A stretch of 64,000 bases of DNA from positions 1 to 64,000 of the forward strand of contig NZ_BOPA01000008.1 of assembly GCF_016863515.1 (NCBI RefSeq), written 5' to 3'. Under the pieces are notes generated by a model. That model had not been told where the DNA came from. It saw only the letters and a program-made list of their open reading frames with translations, and made no database searches. Shown piece by piece: positions 1-9,437 of the stretch. Position 1 is the first letter of the stretch. Each line of letters starts with the position of its first letter. Source of the stretch: Micromonospora gifhornensis (GTDB lineage Bacteria > Actinomycetota > Actinomycetes > Mycobacteriales > Micromonosporaceae). The translations under genes and the position numbers were made by a program.

Positions 1-431
1 ATGGCGTGGGTTTCGAGGCGGTCGTTGGTGGCTGGGAGCAGGCGGATGCCGGGCTGCCAGCGGGTCGCCAACGCCTCGGTCACCTCGTGCAGGGGGTAGC
101 CCGCGTCCAGCATCTGGGTGCGAACCAGGTGGGTGGCGAGGTCCTTGTCGCCCAGCCCGAACCAGCTCGGCTCGGCACCGTACGCGGCCAACTCGTCCTT
201 GACTGTCCAGCTCTCCCCGGTGCGGCCCCAGCCCCGCTCCGGGTCGGCACCCCCGCCCAGGGTGTACATGACGCTGTCCAGATCCGGGCAGACGCGTAGC
301 CCGTGCAGGCGTAGGTCGTCGCCGACGTTGACCACGGCGGTAACCTCCGCGCCCACCTCCCGGGCGTAGGCCCGCACCCCGAGCAGGAAGCGGGCTCCGC
401 CGATTCCCCCGGTCAGAACCACGATGCGCAT
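1..431 (-). CDS. fbiA: 2-phospho-L-lactate transferase FbiA/CofD (3' end outside window)
   Basis: The first 143 residues of an F420-biosynthesis transferase are present; the gene runs off the left edge. The family transfers a phospholactyl or phosphoenolpyruvyl group from a GDP-activated donor to the deazaflavin Fo, making the first F420 intermediate. The N-terminus reads [18 protein letters not shown], the glycine-rich nucleotide-binding start typical of CofD, and further on [15 protein letters not shown] and the LLPATNDR region also match. It is transcribed away from the next gene across a 98-bp gap. The Fo synthase gene fbiC lies about 1.4 kb away, which supports the call. fbiB would be expected beyond the edge. 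Family assignment is confident; only the N-terminal third or so is seen. Confidence 0.92.
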   Translation of the reverse strand, partial: MRIVVLTGGIGGARFLLGVRAYAREVGAEVTAVVNVGDDLRLHGLRVCPDLDSVMYTLGGGADPERGWGRTGESWTVKDELAAYGAEPSWFGLGDKDLATHLVRTQMLDAGYPLHEVTEALATRWQPGIRLLPATNDRLETHA

Positions 432-529
432 CCGACCATCCTCGCCTACCTGACGCCTGCGGCGGGAAGTCGCCCCGGGAGACTAGGCTCACGTCGGCAT
501 CTGTCCGCTTTCGCCCCCAGGGAGAGTTC

Positions 530-1738
530 GTGACCAGCCCCGCCGAGCCCCCGCCCCACACCCCGACGCCGGCCGCTCAGGTGACCGGGCCGCTGCGGGA
601 ACTCGCCGCCCTCGTGCTCCTCGCCGCGAACGCCGTATTCCTCTTCGTCGGTCTGATCCGGCTGGTCACCCCCCAGGGCGCCTACAGCACGGTGACCGGC
701 CGTGCGGGCAGTGCCTTCTTCGCCTTCATCGGGCTTGAGGCGGTCGTGCTGCCGGTGCTGGCCGTGCTGCTGGCCACGCACATCGCCCCGGCGGTACCGA
801 GAGCCAAGTTGATCACGCAGGTCGCGCTCGTGGAGTACGCGGTAAGTGCCGTGCTCGGCGGGCTGACCCTGTTGATCTGGACGGTCGGTCGGCTGGCCGA
901 GGCGCAGATCTTCGACGCCCTCACCGGCATGCTCACCCGGGCCGCCTGGGTGGCGCTGTTCGGGGTGGCGGCGTACGTGGTGTGGAGCATCTGGCGGCGG
1001 CTCTACCACGTGCCCCGGCCCAAGGCCGAGCCCGGCATGTACGGCACCCCGCAGTCCGGCTGGCCGGGCAACCCGGGCCAGCCCGGCGGTGCTCCCGGTC
1101 AGCCCTGGTACCCGGGCCAGCCCGGTCCCGGCGGGGCCGGCCAGTCCGGATATCCGGGTCAGCCTGCTCCCGGCCAGTCCGGATATGCGGGTCAGCCGGG
1201 CCCCGGTGGGGTCGGCCAGTCCGGATATCCGGGTCAGTCGGGTTCCGGTGAGGGCGGGCAGTCCGGTTATCCGGCCGGGGGATGGTCGAGCGGCGGGTGG
1301 TCTGCTGGTGACCAGCCGAGCAGCACCGGTGCGGGTCAGGAAACCGGCTCCGGTGCCGGGTGGCCGATGGCCGGGCAGGCACCGTCTTCGCCGGAGTCGT
1401 CCGCGTCCCCGCACACCTGGCCGCCGCACGGTCAGCCGGCCGTCCCCCCGCAGTCGCCACCGTCCGCGTCGCAGCCCTCCGCGCCGCCGTTCGGTCAGCC
1501 CGCGTCGACCGATGCCACCCAGACCATCGCGCGCCAGAACGCCGAGCCGACCGAGGCCATCGCCCGTCCGGGCGCCGAGCCGACCCAGGCCATCGCGCGT
1601 CCGAGCGAGGCCACCTCCAGCGGCGATCCGACCGAGGCCATCGCGCGTCCGGGCGCGGAGCCGACCCAGGCGCTGCCCCGACCGGACGGTGACGAGGACC
1701 GTACCCGGCGCATCGATCTGGGCGGGCAGTCGACCTGA
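530..1738 (+). CDS. four-TM membrane protein with Gly/Pro/Gln-rich and TEAIARP-repeat tail
   Basis: No enzyme family is recognised. The first 165 residues contain about four hydrophobic segments (roughly 25-45, 65-88, 100-122, 135-155). After this comes a long low-complexity cytoplasmic-looking tail: repeated [12 protein letters not shown] units (residues ~175-245), a Ser/Pro-rich stretch, and near the C-terminus four imperfect copies of a [11 protein letters not shown] unit. The protein ends [15 protein letters not shown]. The GTG start is preceded by GGAGAG at suitable distance. The gene sits between fbiA (divergent) and fbiC but nothing links it to F420 chemistry. The repeat-rich tail resembles unstructured tails of actinobacterial envelope or division proteins that recruit partners; that is only analogy. 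Confidence 0.75.
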   Translation: MTSPAEPPPHTPTPAAQVTGPLRELAALVLLAANAVFLFVGLIRLVTPQGAYSTVTGRAGSAFFAFIGLEAVVLPVLAVLLATHIAPAVPRAKLITQVALVEYAVSAVLGGLTLLIWTVGRLAEAQIFDALTGMLTRAAWVALFGVAAYVVWSIWRRLYHVPRPKAEPGMYGTPQSGWPGNPGQPGGAPGQPWYPGQPGPGGAGQSGYPGQPAPGQSGYAGQPGPGGVGQSGYPGQSGSGEGGQSGYPAGGWSSGGWSAGDQPSSTGAGQETGSGAGWPMAGQAPSSPESSASPHTWPPHGQPAVPPQSPPSASQPSAPPFGQPASTDATQTIARQNAEPTEAIARPGAEPTQAIARPSEATSSGDPTEAIARPGAEPTQALPRPDGDEDRTRRIDLGGQST

Positions 1739-1807
1739 CGTGTGACGCCACGGTGTGGTTGCCCACGCCAGCGCAATGGGACGGGCCGCAGCGAATAGGC
1801 TGAGCGG

Positions 1808-4366
1808 ATGGTTGACGGGAGCGGGCCCGTGTCGAACGAGACCGGCGTGCGCCGGGCGTTGCGCCGGGCTGCGGCCGGGCGGGCGCTCGACGTCGAGGAG
1901 GCGTCGACACTGCTGACCGCGCGCGGCGCGGCGCTTGACGAGTTGCTCGACATCGCCGGGGCGATCCGCGACGCCGGTCTGCGTGACGCCGGTCGGCCGG
2001 GTGTGGTGACGTACTCCAAGAAGGTCTTCATCCCGCTGACCCGGCTGTGCCGGGACCGCTGCCACTACTGCACCTTCGCCACCGTGCCGCACCGGTTGCC
2101 GGCCGCGTTCCTCGACCGCGACGAGGTGTTGGAGATCGCCCGGGCGGGTGCCGCGCAGGGGTGCAAGGAGGCGCTGTTCACGCTGGGCGACCGGCCGGAG
2201 GAGCGCTGGCCGGCGGCCCGGCAGTGGCTCGACGAGCGGGGCTACGAGTCGACCCTGGACTACCTGCGGGCCTGTGCGGTGGCGGTGCTGGAGGAGACCG
2301 GCCTGCTGCCGCACCTGAATCCGGGCGTGCTCTCCTGGTCGGAGTTGCAGCGGCTCAAGCCGGTCGCGCCGAGCATGGGCATGATGCTGGAGACCACCGC
2401 GACCCGGCTCTGGTCGGAGCCGGGTGGCCCGCACTACGGCTCACCGGACAAGGAACCGGCGGTACGGCTGCGGGTGCTCGACGACGCCGGCCGGGTCGGT
2501 GTCCCGTTCACCACCGGCATCCTGATCGGCATCGGTGAGACCCTCGCCGAGCGGGTGGAGGCGATCTTCGCGATCCGTCGGGCGCACCGGGAGTACGGCC
2601 ACCTCCAGGAGGTGATCGTGCAGAACTTCCGCGCCAAGCCGGACACCGCCATGCGGTCGATGCCCGACGCGGAGCTGCACGATCTCGCCGCGACGGTGGC
2701 GGTGGCCCGGGTGCTGCTCGGCCCGAAGGCCCGCATCCAGGCCCCGCCCAACCTGATCGCCGGCGAGTACGACCTGCTGCTGCGGGCCGGCATCGACGAC
2801 TGGGGCGGGGTCTCCCCGGTGACCCCGGACCACGTCAACCCGGAGCGCCCCTGGCCGCAGCTCGACGAGTTGGCGGCGCGTACCGCCGGGGCCGGGTTCA
2901 CGTTGCGGGAGCGGCTGACCATCTACCCGGAGTACGTGCGGGCCGGCGACCCGTGGCTGGATCCGCGGCTGCTGCCGCACGTCGGTGCGTTGGCCGATCC
3001 GGCGACCGGGCTGGCTGTGGAGTCGGCCCGGCCGGTGGGTCGGCCGTGGCAGGAGCCCGACGAGGCGTACGGCGGGCGTACCGATCTGCACGTCACCATC
3101 GACACCACGGGGCGTACCGCCGACCGGCGGGGCGACTTCGACCACGTCTACGGCGACTGGTCGGAGGTGGCCGCCAAGGCCGTCGTACCCCCGACCCGGG
3201 CCGCTGCGGACGGCCAGGCAGCAGCGGCCGGCCGGTCGGCCACCGCGGGCGTCGGCGACGCCGACCTGCGCGCCGGGCTGCGGCTGGCCGCACAGGATCC
3301 GGCGGCGCTGCTGGAGCCCCGGCACGCCGACGCGGCACTTGCGTTGTTCGCCGCCGACGGCGAAGCGCTTGACGAACTCTGCCGTACCGCCGACGACCTG
3401 CGCCGCGACGCGGTGGGGGACGACATCACCTACGTCGTCAACCGCAACATCAACTTCACGAACGTCTGCTACGTGGGGTGCCGCTTCTGCGCGTTCGCCC
3501 AGCGTGAGCGCGACGCTGACGCGTACCGGCTGTCGGTGGAGCAGGTCGCCGACCGGGCCGAGGAGGCGTGGCAGGCCGGTGCCAGCGAGGTCTGCCTCCA
3601 GGGCGGCATCGATCCGAAGCTGCCGGTGACCGGCTACGCCGACCTGATCCGCGCGATCAAGGCGCGGGTGCCGCAGTTGCACGTGCACGCCTTCTCGCCG
3701 ATGGAGATCGCCACCGCCGCCGCCAAGGCCGGCGTGTCGGTACGCGAATGGCTCAGCGGACTGCGCGAAGCCGGGCTGGACACCATTCCGGGCACCGCCG
3801 CGGAGATCCTCGACGACGAGGTGCGCTGGGTGCTGACCAAGGGCAAACTGCCGACCGCCGCCTGGGTCGAGGTGGTCAGCACCGCCCACGAGCTGGGCAT
3901 CCGGTCCAGCTCCACGATGATGTACGGACACGTGGATCATCCGGGCCAGTGGCTTACGCATTTCCGGGTGCTGGCCGGGATCCAGGATCGTACGGGTGGG
4001 TTCACCGAGTTCGTGGCGCTGCCGTTCGTGCACACCAACGCGCCGATCTACCTCGCCGGCATCGCCCGGCCGGGGCCGACCTGGCGGGACAACCGGGCGG
4101 TGCACGCGATGGCGCGGGTGCTGCTGCACGGCCGCATCCACAGCATCCAGTGCTCCTGGGTCAAGCTCGGCGACGAGGGCAGCGCGGAGTTGCTGCGCAG
4201 TGGCTGCAACGACCTGGGCGGCACGTTGATGGAGGAGACCATCTCCCGGATGGCGGGCTCGGGCAACGGGTCGGCGCGTACCGAGGAGCAGTTGCGGGCG
4301 ATCGCGGCGGCAGCGGGACGGCCGGCGCGTAGGCGTACGACTGCGTACGGTCATGTTCAAGCCTGA
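1808..4366 (+). CDS. fbiC: bifunctional 7,8-didemethyl-8-hydroxy-5-deazariboflavin (Fo) synthase FbiC
   Basis: An 852-residue fusion of CofG and CofH, the two radical-SAM enzymes that build the deazaflavin core of F420 from tyrosine and 5-amino-6-ribitylamino-uracil. Two [4Fe-4S]/SAM motifs are visible: C81-x3-C85-x2-C88 (CRDRCHYC) in the CofG half and C554-x3-C558-x2-C561 (CYVGCRFC) in the CofH half. A variable Ala-rich linker around residues 455-485 joins the halves. Length and domain order match actinobacterial FbiC. The ATG start lies in a good frame with no competing upstream start. With fbiA nearby it indicates an F420-producing actinomycete. A 620-aa open frame lies antisense across the gene and is a GC-skew artefact. 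Confidence 0.97.
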   Translation: MVDGSGPVSNETGVRRALRRAAAGRALDVEEASTLLTARGAALDELLDIAGAIRDAGLRDAGRPGVVTYSKKVFIPLTRLCRDRCHYCTFATVPHRLPAAFLDRDEVLEIARAGAAQGCKEALFTLGDRPEERWPAARQWLDERGYESTLDYLRACAVAVLEETGLLPHLNPGVLSWSELQRLKPVAPSMGMMLETTATRLWSEPGGPHYGSPDKEPAVRLRVLDDAGRVGVPFTTGILIGIGETLAERVEAIFAIRRAHREYGHLQEVIVQNFRAKPDTAMRSMPDAELHDLAATVAVARVLLGPKARIQAPPNLIAGEYDLLLRAGIDDWGGVSPVTPDHVNPERPWPQLDELAARTAGAGFTLRERLTIYPEYVRAGDPWLDPRLLPHVGALADPATGLAVESARPVGRPWQEPDEAYGGRTDLHVTIDTTGRTADRRGDFDHVYGDWSEVAAKAVVPPTRAAADGQAAAAGRSATAGVGDADLRAGLRLAAQDPAALLEPRHADAALALFAADGEALDELCRTADDLRRDAVGDDITYVVNRNINFTNVCYVGCRFCAFAQRERDADAYRLSVEQVADRAEEAWQAGASEVCLQGGIDPKLPVTGYADLIRAIKARVPQLHVHAFSPMEIATAAAKAGVSVREWLSGLREAGLDTIPGTAAEILDDEVRWVLTKGKLPTAAWVEVVSTAHELGIRSSSTMMYGHVDHPGQWLTHFRVLAGIQDRTGGFTEFVALPFVHTNAPIYLAGIARPGPTWRDNRAVHAMARVLLHGRIHSIQCSWVKLGDEGSAELLRSGCNDLGGTLMEETISRMAGSGNGSARTEEQLRAIAAAAGRPARRRTTAYGHVQA

Positions 4367-4383
4367 CGTCGAACCTTCGTCAG

Positions 4384-4473
4384 TCGCCGGCCGTACCTGT
4401 CGATGCCGACACCAGCACCGGCCCGTTCACCCAGGTTTCCCGACTGGGTAACCCGTTGTTCAAAGAGGCAGCG
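4384..4473 (+). pseudogene. possible DUF4331-protein remnant
   Basis: A short open stretch just after fbiC reads PVDADTSTGPFTQVSRLGNP and then LFKEAAEQ before diverging and hitting TGA at 4513. The TQVSRLGNPL string resembles a conserved segment of DUF4331 proteins as I remember them. There is no start codon, ribosome site or flanking DUF4331 sequence, so if the similarity is real this is a deletion scar. It immediately abuts a second gene that also appears to lack its natural 5' end. The match is only about 20 residues, hence modest confidence. Confidence 0.35.
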
Positions 4474-4511
4474 GAACAGTCCTGCTCGATCTGGGTGGCG
4501 ACACCGGCGCT

Positions 4512-4778
4512 TTGATCATTTACACCGGGCGTCAACTGCTCGGCCGGGAAATCGAGATCAGCCCGCTGGGTGAGGACGGTGGACCGCGTACCCATGCTGC
4601 GGTGCGGGAACGCCCGGTCCGGGACGGGACATTCCACAGTGCAGTGTATCCGGACCTTTGTGCTGGTCTGTATACCGTATGGTGGGACGAAATGCGGTCG
4701 GCCGGTACGGTCACCGTGGCCGGTGGCGGTGTGGCCGAGTTCGTCTGGCCCACCAGGGATTCTCCACCCGCTGACTGA
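4512..4778 (+). CDS. small conserved protein of unknown function, probably 5'-truncated
   Basis: Reads as 88 residues from a TTG codon, with no convincing ribosome site. The frame stays open upstream to 4452 and continues the protein sense: GSGTVLLDLGGDTGALIIYT, then GRQLLGREIEIS, R-T-H-A-A-V-R-E-R and a GLYTVWWD/TVTVAGG end. This pattern looks like a small beta-rich domain I recall from unnamed actinobacterial proteins (IEIS, RTHxAVRER, GxYTVW). Because family-like sequence begins before any ATG/GTG/TTG, either a rare CTG start is used (4482 or 4491) or the 5' end was lost in the same event that left the adjacent DUF4331-like scrap. A strong hairpin terminator follows. Function unknown. Confidence 0.5.
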   Translation: MIIYTGRQLLGREIEISPLGEDGGPRTHAAVRERPVRDGTFHSAVYPDLCAGLYTVWWDEMRSAGTVTVAGGGVAEFVWPTRDSPPAD

Positions 4779-4793
4779 CTCTGATCGCTCCGC

Positions 4794-4838
4794 CGACGGC
4801 CGCGCCCAGTCCACAATGTGGACGAGGTGCGGCCGTCG
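4794..4838 (+). terminator. long nested hairpin terminator
   Basis: CGACGGCCGC (4794-4803) pairs perfectly with GCGGCCGTCG (4829-4838), and between them GTCCAC-aat-GTGGAC forms an inner stem. It is followed by CGTTTGTG. It lies 15 bp after the stop of the small gene and would isolate that gene from the whiB promoter region. Confidence 0.75.
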
Positions 4839-5104
4839 CGTTTGTGGCCGACGGGCAGGGGCGGCGAAGTCGGGATAACCTTGCGGGTCAAGATCAAAGG
4901 TTTGCCGGGGAGACTGCCGGAAGCGCTTGCGCGCGGCCCGACGGGGCTGGCCGCGGAACGAGCGCCACGGGAGAAAACTCGCGCAACTCGCCGGGAGGGG
5001 CGTTACTCGGCCGGGGTCTGAATCGATAGGGCAGGGCGAGACCGGGTGGTCCGGACGGCAGTCCGGGGGCGTGTCGGGAGGGCGACTCCATTATCAAGTT
5101 TGGC
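4839..5104. other. gene-free upstream region of whiB
   Basis: No convincing coding frame on either strand between the terminator and the whiB promoter. It contains one small perfect hairpin, CCGGAC-GGCA-GTCCGG at 5051-5066. The rest has no recognised signal. Confidence 0.5.
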
Positions 5105-5134
5105 TTGACGGCGCACGCATTACACGCGTGTAAT
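5105..5134 (+). promoter_or_regulatory. whiB promoter overlapped by a 16-bp perfect palindrome
   Basis: TTGACG (5105-5110) and TGTAAT (5129-5134) are separated by 18 bp and look like -35/-10 elements. The -10 lies inside ATTACACGCGTGTAAT (5119-5134), a perfect palindrome that is conspicuously AT-rich for this genome and is a plausible operator for a dimeric regulator. The leader to the start codon would be about 110 nt and contains a small hairpin, CACGC-ctttc-GCGTG. The regulator is unknown. Confidence 0.6.
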
Positions 5135-5248
5135 TTGAATGGGGTTGTTCGCACGGAACGCAACAAAACGGGGCCGGACGGACAAACACGCCTTTCGCGT
5201 GGGGGGTTGCAGCGGCGATGACGCCGGTGCGCGACAAGGAGGCAATTG

Positions 5249-5506
5249 ATGGACGGCCAACTCGAGGCGGCCGACCTGCTCGGAAACGCGCCGGAGTGGC
5301 AGGAGCGGGCGTTGTGCTCGCAGACCGACCCGGAGGCGTTCTTTCCCGAGAAGGGCGGCTCGACCCGCGAGGCGAAGCGGATCTGCTCGCGGTGTGAGGT
5401 CAAGACGGAGTGCCTCGAATACGCTCTCGGACACGACGAGCGGTTCGGGATCTGGGGCGGGCTCTCCGAACGGGAGCGTCGCAAGCTCAAGCGGCGCGCC
5501 GCCTGA
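5249..5506 (+). CDS. whiB: WhiB-family [4Fe-4S] transcriptional regulator (WhiB/WhmD type)
   Basis: An 85-residue Wbl protein. Four cluster-ligand cysteines are visible at C23, C46, C49 and C55, then the GIWGG turn at about 67-71 and a basic C-terminus (RERRKLKRR) for DNA contact. The segment QTDPEAFFPEKGGSTREAKR is characteristic of the WhiB/WhmD (WhiB2) branch, which works with WhiA and sigma-A to control septation in sporulating actinomycetes. The ATG is chosen over a TTG one codon earlier because AAGGAGG at 5236-5242 sits 6 bases before it. Its position beside fbiC and DUF3499 fits the conserved whiB neighbourhood. Confidence 0.95.
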   Translation: MDGQLEAADLLGNAPEWQERALCSQTDPEAFFPEKGGSTREAKRICSRCEVKTECLEYALGHDERFGIWGGLSERERRKLKRRAA

Positions 5507-5600
5507 TTCGTCGTCGGGGTGGGGGCGGTGGGGGACCGCCCCGCCCGGGCTGGGACGGCGTGTCGCGGTGGGGGCCGCGACAGTCGTTCGGACCCGAGGG

Positions 5601-6050
5601 TCAGGCCAGCTCGTCCGGGTCGACGCCGAGCAGGTTCGCCACCTGCTCGATGATCACGTCGTGTACCAGGTCGGCCAGGTCTTCCCGGTCCATCGCCCGG
5701 AACTCCAGCGGTCGGCGGTACAACACGATCCGGGGCGGCACCTCCTGGCGGCCGGGCCGACCCGGCAGCAACCGGGCCAGCGGGACCTCGCCGTCCTCCA
5801 GCACGTCGGAGTCGTAGACGTTGAGCTCCGGCGGGACGTCCTCCACCGCGAACTCCACGCCGGCCAGCTCCTTGGCGAACCGGCGCTCCAGCGTCTCGAC
5901 GGTGTCCAGCACCAGGTCGTCGAAGATCTCCGCCTTGGTGCGCGCCAGCGGCACGGTGGCCGGCACGAGCCGTCCGCGCAGGCCACGGCCATGCCGGTCG
6001 CGGTGGCCGCGCCGGCTGCCGCCGGGGCGGCGGCTCTCCGGGCTCGTCAT
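5601..6050 (-). CDS. DUF1025/zincin-like family protein with degenerate zinc motif
   Basis: A 149-residue protein with a basic N-terminal tail (residues 1-35) and a domain matching the metallopeptidase family of minimal zincins: KAEIFDDLVLDTVETLERRFAKELAGVEFAVEDVP, then a central PPRIVLYRRPLEFRA strand. In active members the final helix carries HExxHxxG; here the equivalent region reads LVHDVIIEQVANLLGVDP, so only one His remains and the motif is not intact. Peptidase activity is therefore unlikely. It is convergent with whiB and divergent from DUF3499, as in related genomes. Role unknown. Confidence 0.85.
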   Translation of the reverse strand: MTSPESRRPGGSRRGHRDRHGRGLRGRLVPATVPLARTKAEIFDDLVLDTVETLERRFAKELAGVEFAVEDVPPELNVYDSDVLEDGEVPLARLLPGRPGRQEVPPRIVLYRRPLEFRAMDREDLADLVHDVIIEQVANLLGVDPDELA

Positions 6051-6200
6051 GAGCCAAAGGGTAGCCTCCGCCCGGGGCAGGTCACAGCTGCGTCGGCACG
6101 TGGCGCGTCGGACCCTCGTGTAGGAAATGTGATCACCAAGACGGGCGTGTCGTAACGCGAAGCGGTGCGCCGGACCCGGTAATGGAGATACCCTGCGCCC

Positions 6201-6584
6201 GTGAGGTCACCACGGCGCTGCTCCCGCAACGGCTGCCCCCGGCAAGCAGTCGCCACGCTGACCTATGTCTACAACGAGTCGACAGCCGTGGTCGGCCCAC
6301 TGGCGGCCTTCGCCGAACCGCACACGTACGACCTCTGCGAGCCGCACGCCCGCAGCCTCACCGCCCCCCGGGGTTGGGAGGTGGTCCGGCACGAGGGCGA
6401 GTTCGAGCCCCCGCCGCCCACCACCGACGACCTGGTCGCCCTCGCCGAGGCGGTACGTGAGGCCGCCCGCCCCGCCCCCCGTCCGCCCCAGGACGACCAG
6501 AAATCCAACGCCCAGGCGAGCACGCCCCCCGGCTCTTCGACCTCCCGCCGCGGCCACCTCCGCGTGATCCCCCCGTCCCACTGA
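6201..6584 (+). CDS. DUF3499 family protein
   Basis: A 127-residue protein that starts (GTG) with VRSPRRCSRNGCPRQAVATL and continues TYVYNESTAVVGPLAAFAEP and YDLCEPHARSLTAPRGWEVV, the signature of DUF3499. The cysteine pair C7/C12 and the later C/H of YDLCEPH suggest a small metal site, possibly zinc ribbon-like. The last 45 residues are proline/serine-rich and variable. The family is universal next to manB/whiB in actinobacteria but has no assigned function. It is convergent with the amine oxidoreductase that follows; the accessory segment begins right after it. Confidence 0.9.
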   Translation: MRSPRRCSRNGCPRQAVATLTYVYNESTAVVGPLAAFAEPHTYDLCEPHARSLTAPRGWEVVRHEGEFEPPPPTTDDLVALAEAVREAARPAPRPPQDDQKSNAQASTPPGSSTSRRGHLRVIPPSH

Positions 6585-6630
6585 CCCGCGCCGGCGTCCC
6601 GCCCGGTGCCAGAGGTGGGGACGGAAGGGC

Positions 6631-8007
6631 TCAGCTGTCGAGCAGGCGGGAGAAGGTCTCGGCTCGGCGGGAAGGGCGGCCGGTGCGACTTTCGGCGTCG
6701 TCGGCGGAGTACATGACCCGTAGGCCGGCGTTGACGGCCAGCCAGCGCAGCGGCTCCGGCTCCCAGCGCGGAGAACGGTGGTTGACCCAGGGCAGCGCGG
6801 TCAGTGCGGTCTGCGCACCCCGGATCAGGTCGGCCAGGGTGCGTCCGGCCAGGTTGCTGGTGCCGACACCGTCGCCCACGTACCCGCCGGCCCAGGCCAG
6901 CCCTTCGCTCGGGTGGTAGCCGACCGAGGCGGTCCAGTCCCGGGTCACCCCGAGCGGCCCACCCCAGGTGTGTGACACGGGCACGTCGGCGCCCAGCACT
7001 GGGAAGAGTTCGGTGAGCGTGCGACGCAGCGCCGCGAAGACCCGCGGCTCCCGGTCGTACGCGGCCCGCACCCGCGAGCCGAAATGGTACGGGGCACCCC
7101 GCCCGCCGAAGGCGAGCCGACCGTCGGCGGTGCGTTGGCCGTAGATGATGACGTGTCGGAGATCCGTGAACGTCTCCCGTTCGACCAGGCCGATGTGGGC
7201 CCAGGTGGCCGGCGGGAGCGGCTCGGTGGCGAGCATCAGCGAGTAGACCGGAGCGATGGCCCGCCGCTGCCCGGGCAGCCCCGGGGTGTACCCCTCGGTC
7301 GCCCGCACCACCACCGGCGCGCGTACCGTCCCGTGCGGGGTCACCGCCGCGCCCCGACGGATCTGGGTGACCGGGGTCCGTTCGTGGATGGTCACCCCTC
7401 GTCGCTCGACCGCCCGGGCCAGCCCGCGGACCAGCCGGGCCGGGTGCACGGTCGCGCAGTGCGGGGTGTACGTGCCACCCCGTACCCCCTCGGCGGCGCA
7501 CCGGGCCTCGGCCTCGTCGGGACCGAGCAGGGCGAGATCCTCGGCGCCGAAACCGAACTCCCGAGCCTCCAGGACCGTCGCGCGGGCCCGCTGGAGTTGC
7601 GGTGCGCTGCGGGCGAGCACGACGGTGCCGGCGTACGCCCAGTGGCAGTCGATGCCCTCGGCCGCGACCACCCGACCGACCTCGCGCACCGTGTCGTGCA
7701 TGGCGTGCTGCATGGCGATCGCGGCGTCCCGGCCGTGTCGACGGGCCAGCCCGGTCAGCGAGGTGGGCAGCAGGGCGGAACACCAGCCGCCGTTGCGCCC
7801 GGACGCGCCGAACCCAGCCACCTGACGCTCCAGCACCACGATGCGCAGCGTCGGGTCGGCGTGCGCCAGGTAGTACGCCGTCCAGAGCCCGGTGTAACCG
7901 GCACCGACGATCACCACGTCGGCGTCTGCGTCACCGCCCAGCGTCGGACGCGGAGTCAGCGGCTCGTCGACGGTGGACAGCCAGTACGACAGGTCGTGAT
8001 AGGACAC
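6631..8007 (-). CDS. FAD-dependent amine oxidoreductase (PuuB/DAO family)
   Basis: A 458-residue DAO-fold flavoprotein. The dinucleotide motif VVIVGAGYTGLWTAYYLA is at residues ~30-47 and the FAD-contact signature GASGRNGGW at ~67-75; both are typical of gamma-glutamylputrescine oxidase PuuB and related amine oxidases. A C-terminal WGGPLGVTRDWTASVGYHP and GYVGDGVGTSNLAGRTLADL complete the FAD domain. It follows a class III aminotransferase on the same strand by 83 bp, probably one operon. The likely role is oxidative deamination of putrescine or a derivative, releasing H2O2. No glutamate-putrescine ligase is present in the window, so the true substrate is uncertain. Confidence 0.85.
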   Translation of the reverse strand: MSYHDLSYWLSTVDEPLTPRPTLGGDADADVVIVGAGYTGLWTAYYLAHADPTLRIVVLERQVAGFGASGRNGGWCSALLPTSLTGLARRHGRDAAIAMQHAMHDTVREVGRVVAAEGIDCHWAYAGTVVLARSAPQLQRARATVLEAREFGFGAEDLALLGPDEAEARCAAEGVRGGTYTPHCATVHPARLVRGLARAVERRGVTIHERTPVTQIRRGAAVTPHGTVRAPVVVRATEGYTPGLPGQRRAIAPVYSLMLATEPLPPATWAHIGLVERETFTDLRHVIIYGQRTADGRLAFGGRGAPYHFGSRVRAAYDREPRVFAALRRTLTELFPVLGADVPVSHTWGGPLGVTRDWTASVGYHPSEGLAWAGGYVGDGVGTSNLAGRTLADLIRGAQTALTALPWVNHRSPRWEPEPLRWLAVNAGLRVMYSADDAESRTGRPSRRAETFSRLLDS

Positions 8008-8090
8008 GGCGACTCCCGACGCTGCTGGTCGGACCGGACCTGTGACAGCCCGGCCCGACCAGGATGGACGCTGGCGCGGCCCGGCTTGTG

Positions 8091-9437
8091 TCAGAGGCGG
8101 GACCAGGCCTCGGTGAGCACGCTGCGCAGGATCTGCTCGATCTCGTCGAACTGCTGCTGCCCGGCGATCAGCGGCGGAGCGAGCTGCACCACCGGGTCAC
8201 CCCGGTCGTCGGCCCGGCAGTAGAGCCCGGCGTCGAAGAGTGCGGTGGAGAGGAAGCCGCGCAGCAGCCGCTCCGACTCGGCCTCGTCGAAGGTCTCCCG
8301 GGTCTCCTTGTTCTTGACCAGCTCGATGCCGTAGAAGTAGCCGTCGCCCCGCACGTCGCCGACGATCGGCAGGTCGTGCAGCTTCTCCAGGGTCGAACGG
8401 AACGCATCCTCGTTGGCCCGTACGTGCCCGACGAGGTCCTCACGGGCGAAGACCTCCAGGTTGGCCAGGGCCACCGCGCAGGAGACCGGGTGACCGCCGA
8501 AGGTCACCCCGTGGGCGAACATGCCGGTCTCGGTCAGGAACGGCTCCATCAGCCGGTCGCTGGCGATCATCGCGCCGAGTGGGGCGTACCCCGAGGTGAT
8601 GCCCTTGGCGGTGGTGATGATGTCGGGCTGGTAGCCGTAGCGGACCGCGCCGAAGTACTCGCCGAGCCGCCCCCACGAGCAGATCACCTCGTCGCTGACC
8701 AGCAACACGTCGTACGCGTCGCAGATCTCGCGGACCCGCTCGAAGTAGCCGGGCGGCGGCGGGAAGCAGCCGCCGGAGTTCTGCACCGGCTCCAGGAAGA
8801 CCGCCGCGACCGTGTCCGGCCCCTCCCGCTCGATGGCGCGGCCGATCTCGTCGGCGGCCCAGCGGCCGAACGCCACCGGGTCGTCGCCGTGCTCCGGTGC
8901 CCGGTAGAAGTTGGTGTTCGGCACCTTGATGCCGCCCGGGACCAGCGGCTCGAAGTCCGTCTTGATGCCCGGCAGGCCGGTGATCGACAGGGCGCCCATC
9001 GAGGTGCCGTGGTAGGCGATGTACCGGCTGACCACCTTGTGCTTGGTGGGCTTACCGACCCGCTTGAAGTACGCCCGGGCCAGCTTCCACGCCGCCTCCA
9101 CCGCCTCGGAACCGCCGGTGGTGAAGAAGACCCGGTTCAGGTCGCCGGGGGTGAGGCTGGAGATCCGTTCGGCCAGCTCGACCGCGGTCGGGTGCGCGTA
9201 CGACCAGAGCGGGAAGTAGGCAAGCTCGCCGGCCTGCTTGGCGGCGGCCTCCGCCAACTCGGTGCGCCCGTGGCCGGCGTTGACGACGAAGAGCCCGGCG
9301 AGCCCGTCCAGGTAGCGGCGACCCTGCGCGTCCCAGACGTACGCTCCTTCGCCGCGCACGATGGTCGGCACCTCGCCCGCGGAGTAGCTCGCCATCCGGG
9401 TGAAGTGCATCCAGAGGTGGTCGGTGGCGTTGGCCAT
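8091..9437 (-). CDS. class III aminotransferase (putrescine/omega-amine:pyruvate type)
   Basis: A PLP fold-type-I aminotransferase of about 448 residues. The PLP lysine lies in TTAKGITSGYAPLGA, the aspartate in LLVSDEVICSWGR, and GGSEAVEAAWKLARAYF forms the phosphate cup. The sequence resembles SpuC/PatA-like putrescine or polyamine transaminases, which give 4-aminobutyraldehyde. A GTG 12 codons upstream (at 9473) is an alternative start; the ATG is preferred because family similarity begins at LWMHFTRM just after it. It leads an operon with the FAD oxidoreductase. The upstream region carries a 13-bp motif shared with the potD promoter. Confidence 0.88.
   Translation of the reverse strand: MANATDHLWMHFTRMASYSAGEVPTIVRGEGAYVWDAQGRRYLDGLAGLFVVNAGHGRTELAEAAAKQAGELAYFPLWSYAHPTAVELAERISSLTPGDLNRVFFTTGGSEAVEAAWKLARAYFKRVGKPTKHKVVSRYIAYHGTSMGALSITGLPGIKTDFEPLVPGGIKVPNTNFYRAPEHGDDPVAFGRWAADEIGRAIEREGPDTVAAVFLEPVQNSGGCFPPPPGYFERVREICDAYDVLLVSDEVICSWGRLGEYFGAVRYGYQPDIITTAKGITSGYAPLGAMIASDRLMEPFLTETGMFAHGVTFGGHPVSCAVALANLEVFAREDLVGHVRANEDAFRSTLEKLHDLPIVGDVRGDGYFYGIELVKNKETRETFDEAESERLLRGFLSTALFDAGLYCRADDRGDPVVQLAPPLIAGQQQFDEIEQILRSVLTEAWSRL

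Noticed and set aside
1089..1745. Repeat-like frames inside the TEAIARP gene as separate genes or CRISPR-like array
   Set aside because: The repeats are codon-level protein repeats without spacer structure or start signals in other frames.
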